A stretch of DNA of 8,162 bases, from the NCBI GenBank assembly GCA_022709445.1, contig JAKLIU010000079.1, positions 1 to 8,162 of the forward strand, written 5' to 3'. Origin of the DNA: Spirochaetota bacterium (GTDB lineage Bacteria; Spirochaetota; Spirochaetia; Treponematales; UBA12059). The position numbers and the translations under genes were made by a program. The notes below the pieces were generated by a model. The model was not told the DNA's origin and did not search any database. It was given only the letters and a program-made list of their open reading frames with translations. Shown here piece after piece: positions 5,583-8,162 of the stretch (position 1 is its first letter; the number at the start of each line of letters is the position of its first letter).

Positions 5583-6377
5583 TCAGCTGACCGGGACGCC
5601 CCAGGAGCGCAGACGGGATTCGATGAAGTCCAGGCAGGCTTCGTGTTCGGTCTTGCCGCGGCCGCTGACTGGGATGGCGTCGCCGAACTCGATCATCACG
5701 GGGCGCTTGCGGTGCACGGGGCCGAAGCCGCGGAAGATGAGCGAATTGCCCCAGTAGTCGGTCTTGAGGGCCACGGGGAGGACGGGGACGCCGGCGCGGG
5801 CTGCGAGCTTGACGCCCAGGCTGTTGAACTTGTCGCGGGAGAAGCCGTTCGTGCGGGTGCCCTGGGGAAAGATGATCACTGAGCGGCCATTGGCCAGGTG
5901 GCGGGTGCCTTCCGCCATGACGGTGTCCAGGTCCTTGCGCGCATCCTTCCGGGTGACGGCGATGGGGTCGCGGGAGCGCATGATGGGACCCCAGATGAAG
6001 CCCTTGGTGAGTTTTTCCTTGACCACGTAGGTGCACTTCCGGATGGGGGTGATGAGGCCGGGCAGTATGGTGGTCTCCATGGTGCTCATGTGGTTGGCGA
6101 CGAAGACGGCGGGGCCGGTCAGGGCGCGGACCTTGTCCAGGCCGCTGATGTGGAAACGGGCGCCGCAGCGCTCCAGTCGCTCCATCACCTCGTCGGAGCT
6201 GGCGGCCCAGGCCTCGTCGTCGTACAGGCCCTTGAGCGCCAGGGCGCGGCTGCGGAACATTACCCCGAAAAAGTTGGTGTAGGGGCTCCAGCGCGTCCCC
6301 AGGAGCAGGTACTCGCGGAGGCAGGGCTTCACGCCCTCAGGGGTGTCGTAGCGGTCACCGGTGATGGATGGCTTCAT
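5583..6377 (-). CDS. PlsC/LPLAT-family 1-acylglycerol-3-phosphate acyltransferase
   Basis: 264-residue member of the lysophospholipid acyltransferase family, which transfers an acyl chain to lysophosphatidate or a related lysolipid at the membrane during phospholipid synthesis. Blocks in order: NHMSTMET (95-102), the acceptor-binding GPIMRSRDPIAVTR (130-143), FPQGTR (170-175), and VPVLPVAL (197-204). Two core residues differ from the classical enzyme. The HX4D pair is H96 with E101 (Glu for Asp), and the FPEGTR Glu is Q172. The rest of the fold is intact, and I recall NHMST-x-ET as a recurrent subfamily form, so it is probably functional rather than decayed. Substrate may differ from that of classical PlsC. 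The ATG at 6377 is preceded by a strong AAGGAG (plus 6384-6389) six bases away. The open frame upstream is only an antisense shadow. It stands alone, divergent from rlmJ and convergent with the cyclase. Confidence 0.9.
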   Translation of the reverse strand: MKPSITGDRYDTPEGVKPCLREYLLLGTRWSPYTNFFGVMFRSRALALKGLYDDEAWAASSDEVMERLERCGARFHISGLDKVRALTGPAVFVANHMSTMETTILPGLITPIRKCTYVVKEKLTKGFIWGPIMRSRDPIAVTRKDARKDLDTVMAEGTRHLANGRSVIIFPQGTRTNGFSRDKFNSLGVKLAARAGVPVLPVALKTDYWGNSLIFRGFGPVHRKRPVMIEFGDAIPVSGRGKTEHEACLDFIESRLRSWGVPVS

Positions 6378-6400
6378 GGAACGCTCCTTGCTCGCGGCAA

Positions 6401-6429
6401 ACTCTAGCGGAAAAAGGCGTCCGTGCCAA
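6401..6429 (-). promoter_or_regulatory. Promoter of the acyltransferase gene
   Basis: Minus-strand -35 TTGGCA (plus 6424-6429, 5 of 6), 17-base spacer, -10 TAGAGT (6401-6406, 4 of 6). The start should fall near 6394, leaving a leader of about 17 bases that holds the AAGGAG Shine-Dalgarno. Good spacing and position make it convincing. Confidence 0.6.
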
Positions 6430-6450
6430 GGCGAACCAGGGTTCACGATG

Positions 6451-6467
6451 GTCCCGCGGTGCGGGAC
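6451..6467. promoter_or_regulatory. Perfect 7-bp inverted repeat between divergent promoters
   Basis: GTCCCGC (6451-6457) and GCGGGAC (6461-6467) are separated by GGT. The palindrome lies between the -35 elements of the acyltransferase (ending 6429) and rlmJ (starting 6474) promoters. It is six bases from the rlmJ -35. That is a plausible place for a regulator acting on both genes, but in GC-rich DNA it could be chance. Confidence 0.3.
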
Positions 6468-6473
6468 GACGCC

Positions 6474-6503
6474 TTGCCATCGGGGAGCGCGCCGGGCGAT
6501 ACT
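6474..6503 (+). promoter_or_regulatory. Promoter of rlmJ, predicting a leaderless mRNA
   Basis: -35 TTGCCA (6474-6479, 5 of 6), 18-base spacer, -10 GATACT (6498-6503, 4 of 6). The ATG of rlmJ (6510) is the seventh base after the -10, exactly where transcription is expected to start. There is no room for a leader and no Shine-Dalgarno. Confidence 0.55.
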
Positions 6504-6509
6504 TGGCGC

Positions 6510-7373
6510 ATGCTCAGCTATCGCCACGCCTTCCACGCGGGCAACCACGCCGACGCGCTCAAGCACCTGGCCCTGGTCGACGCACTCTCCTACATGACAC
6601 GGAAGGACAAGCCCATCCTCTATGCGGACACCCATGCAGGCGCGGGATCCTACTCGCTGGGCGAGGGATACGCCGCCCAGAACCGCGAGTGGGCGGACGG
6701 CATAGCCAGGATACGCGAGGCCGCGACCGGTCCGGGAACCCCGCCCGCCGTGGCCGCGTACCTGGCCGCGGTGGATTCCTGGCGGGCGCGCTCCGGGCTG
6801 GCGGACGCCTATCCCGGCTCGCCGGCGCTGGCCGCGTCCATCCTCGGGCGGGGCGACCGCGCCGCGCTGTTCGAGCTGCATCCCGCCGACCACGAGGCGC
6901 TGGCCGCCCTGTTCGCGGGCGACCGCAGGGTACGCGTGCTCAAGGCCGACGGCCCGGCGTCTATCGCCGCGCTACTGCCGCCTCCATCGAGGCGCGGCCT
7001 GATCCTGGTGGACCCGTCCTACGAGCTGGCGTCCGACTACGACGATGCGGTCGCCTGCGTGGCCGCCGCCCTGTCGCGCTTCGAGACCGGGACCGTCATC
7101 ATCTGGTACCCGATACTGGATCGCGCGGAGGCCAGGGCCCTGCCCGGGCGCCTCCAGGCTCTCTCGTCCCGGCCCCGTCTGCATGCCCGGCTGGAACTCA
7201 GGGAGCTCTTGCCTGGCGAACGGGGCATGGCGGGCAGCGGCCTCTTGGTCTTCAACCCGCCCTGGCCGCTGGAGGCCTCCCTCCGCGCTGCCCTGCCCTG
7301 GCTGGCACGCGCGCTCGGGGGACCGGCCGGCGCGCCGGGGACGGGCTCCCGGTGGAGCCTCGCCTCCGGCTGA
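6510..7373 (+). CDS. rlmJ: 23S rRNA (adenine-2030 N6)-methyltransferase RlmJ
   Basis: 287 residues, against about 280 for the E. coli enzyme, which methylates N6 of A2030 in 23S rRNA using S-adenosylmethionine. The family's N-terminus is unmistakable: MLSYRHAFHAGNHADALKH. Then come the SAM-binding DTHAGAGSYSL (40-50), YPGSP (101-105), ELHPADH (122-128), the catalytic N6-methyltransferase motif as DPSY (168-171; DPPY in E. coli), and the C-terminal GSGLLVFNPPW (242-252). D168 is kept, and only the second proline is serine. The ATG at 6510 is chosen because family homology starts exactly there. The in-frame ATG at 6423 would add 29 residues unlike the family and lies upstream of the promoter. 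The mRNA looks leaderless. The stop codon is one base from that of the convergent fliG-like gene, leaving no room for a terminator between them. Confidence 0.96.
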   Translation: MLSYRHAFHAGNHADALKHLALVDALSYMTRKDKPILYADTHAGAGSYSLGEGYAAQNREWADGIARIREAATGPGTPPAVAAYLAAVDSWRARSGLADAYPGSPALAASILGRGDRAALFELHPADHEALAALFAGDRRVRVLKADGPASIAALLPPPSRRGLILVDPSYELASDYDDAVACVAAALSRFETGTVIIWYPILDRAEARALPGRLQALSSRPRLHARLELRELLPGERGMAGSGLLVFNPPWPLEASLRAALPWLARALGGPAGAPGTGSRWSLASG

Positions 7374-7374
7374 T

Positions 7375-8162
7375 TCAGTCCGGCCCCTGGCGCTGGATGC
7401 CGATCAGGCCCTGCTCCTCGAGCTTCCGGATCAGGGCCACCACGCGCTGGCCCGCGGCGTCGGCCTCCGACAGGCGAACCCGTCCCAGCTCGGCGAAGGC
7501 CGCCTTGACCCGCTCGCGCCTGCCCTCCGGGAAGCGCGCGAAGAGTCGCTCGCGCAGGGCCTCGGGCACCGGCTTCATGGCGACCAGGATGTCCCGCTCG
7601 TCGGCCGCGGCCAGGACCGCTCCCACCGACTCATCGTCCAGCATGGCGATGTCCTCGAACACGAACATGTTCTTCTTGACGGTCTCGGCCAATTCGGGCG
7701 AACCGGCCATGAGCGCCTCGATCACCTGCTTCTCCACGGCCCGAGGCGAGGCGTTGAGGATGCCCACCACCTTGGGAAGTCCTCCCGCCTCGTAGCGGGC
7801 GCGGGCTATCGCCCCGAGCTTGCGCGAGAGCACTTTTTCCACGGTCTCGCCCACCTCGGGCGCGACGAAGTCCATGCCGGCCATCCTGCGCACCACCTCA
7901 GGCCTCAGGTCCGCTGGAAGGAGCGACAGGATGCGCGCGCCCTCGGCGTCGTCCAGGAAGGACAGCACCAGCGCGACCAGCTGCGGGCGTTCGGAGGCCA
8001 GGAAGAGAGCCGTAGACTCGGCAGGCTGTCCGGCTATCGACGAGAACGGACGCGCGGGGGATCGCGCCGCCTCCTCGTCGGACTGCCCGAAGGCCGCCCG
8101 GTCCGCGAGCGCCTCCTGGCTGCCCTGGAGGGCTTCCAGCTTGCGTCCCATGGACGCGACCG
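7375..8162 (-). CDS. FliG-like flagellar motor switch paralogue, 5' end beyond the window
   Basis: At least 258 residues, counted from a methionine at 8151. The frame stays open to the right edge and no Shine-Dalgarno precedes that methionine, so the true start is probably outside. Positions below count from it. FliG couples stator torque to the rotor C-ring and binds FliM. About 40-140 match the middle domain, with ERPQ (54-57) in place of EHPQ, the FliM-binding motif, then GGLPKVVGILN (123-133). About 145-253 match the C-terminal torque domain, with MFVFEDI (162-168), K193, R226 (RVRLS) and IRKLEEQG (241-248). The acidic pair next to the torque helix (D288/D289 of E. coli; DE in Thermotoga) is Ala-Ala here (217-218). 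No FliG N-terminal domain is visible; residues 1-38 look like a linker. It is probably a divergent second FliG, as spirochaetes carry, rather than the main motor protein. The symbol is left empty because of the paralogy. Confidence 0.85.
   Translation of the reverse strand, partial: VASMGRKLEALQGSQEALADRAAFGQSDEEAARSPARPFSSIAGQPAESTALFLASERPQLVALVLSFLDDAEGARILSLLPADLRPEVVRRMAGMDFVAPEVGETVEKVLSRKLGAIARARYEAGGLPKVVGILNASPRAVEKQVIEALMAGSPELAETVKKNMFVFEDIAMLDDESVGAVLAAADERDILVAMKPVPEALRERLFARFPEGRRERVKAAFAELGRVRLSEADAAGQRVVALIRKLEEQGLIGIQRQGPD

Noticed and set aside
6423..6509. 29-residue N-terminal extension of RlmJ from an ATG at 6423
   Set aside because: It lies upstream of the rlmJ promoter, has no Shine-Dalgarno and adds residues before the conserved MLSYRHAFHAGNHAD start of the family.
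7374..7440. Terminator between rlmJ and the fliG-like gene
   Set aside because: The stop codons are one base apart and no stable stem with a T-run is visible on either strand nearby.
6368..7795. 475-codon plus-strand frame overlapping rlmJ and the fliG-like gene
   Set aside because: It is a shadow frame crossing two well-supported genes in different frames, with no motif or start signal.

Overview
This window is very GC-rich, and the third codon positions of its genes are almost all G or C. It holds seven protein genes and no RNA gene, insertion sequence or CRISPR array that I can see. The gene content suggests a free-living, motile, high-GC bacterium. A spirochaete is my best guess. The grounds are a CHASE2 adenylate cyclase with a TPR-like tail, a FliG paralogue outside any visible flagellar cluster, and an acyltransferase of the NHMST-M-E type. 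This assignment is inference, not something the sequence proves.

Layout. The left part (62-2040) is on the minus strand: a membrane diguanylate cyclase preceded by a ten-helix EamA/DMT transporter, with a separate promoter visible for each. A divergent promoter region (about 2041-2167) separates them from a plus-strand pair: a single-domain hemerythrin (2168-2575), then a large CHASE2 class III adenylate cyclase (2646-5369) with its own clear promoter. A gene-free gap (5370-5582) then separates two convergent genes. It is packed with three long hairpins and a tandem pair of near-identical 35/36-base palindromic repeats. Right of it lie a PlsC-type acyltransferase (minus, 5583-6377) and the 23S rRNA methyltransferase gene rlmJ (plus, 6510-7373), which diverge from a 132-base promoter region. 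The last gene, on the minus strand and converging on rlmJ with one base between the stop codons, is a FliG-like protein that runs to the right edge.

How the parts relate. Two second-messenger enzymes sit on either side of one divergent promoter region: a c-di-GMP synthase with an I-site, and a cAMP synthase with a periplasmic sensor. An oxygen- or redox-binding hemerythrin lies directly upstream of the cAMP enzyme. The remaining genes (transporter, acyltransferase, RlmJ, FliG paralogue) look like an ordinary mixed chromosomal neighbourhood. I do not see a clear multi-gene novel system.

The most notable signals are: (1) three genes (rlmJ, the EamA gene and the GGDEF gene) without a Shine-Dalgarno, whose -10 hexamers lie 6-10 bases before the ATG, as expected for leaderless mRNAs; (2) the palindrome-rich convergent gap; (3) key-residue changes in the FliG paralogue, the acyltransferase and the hemerythrin.
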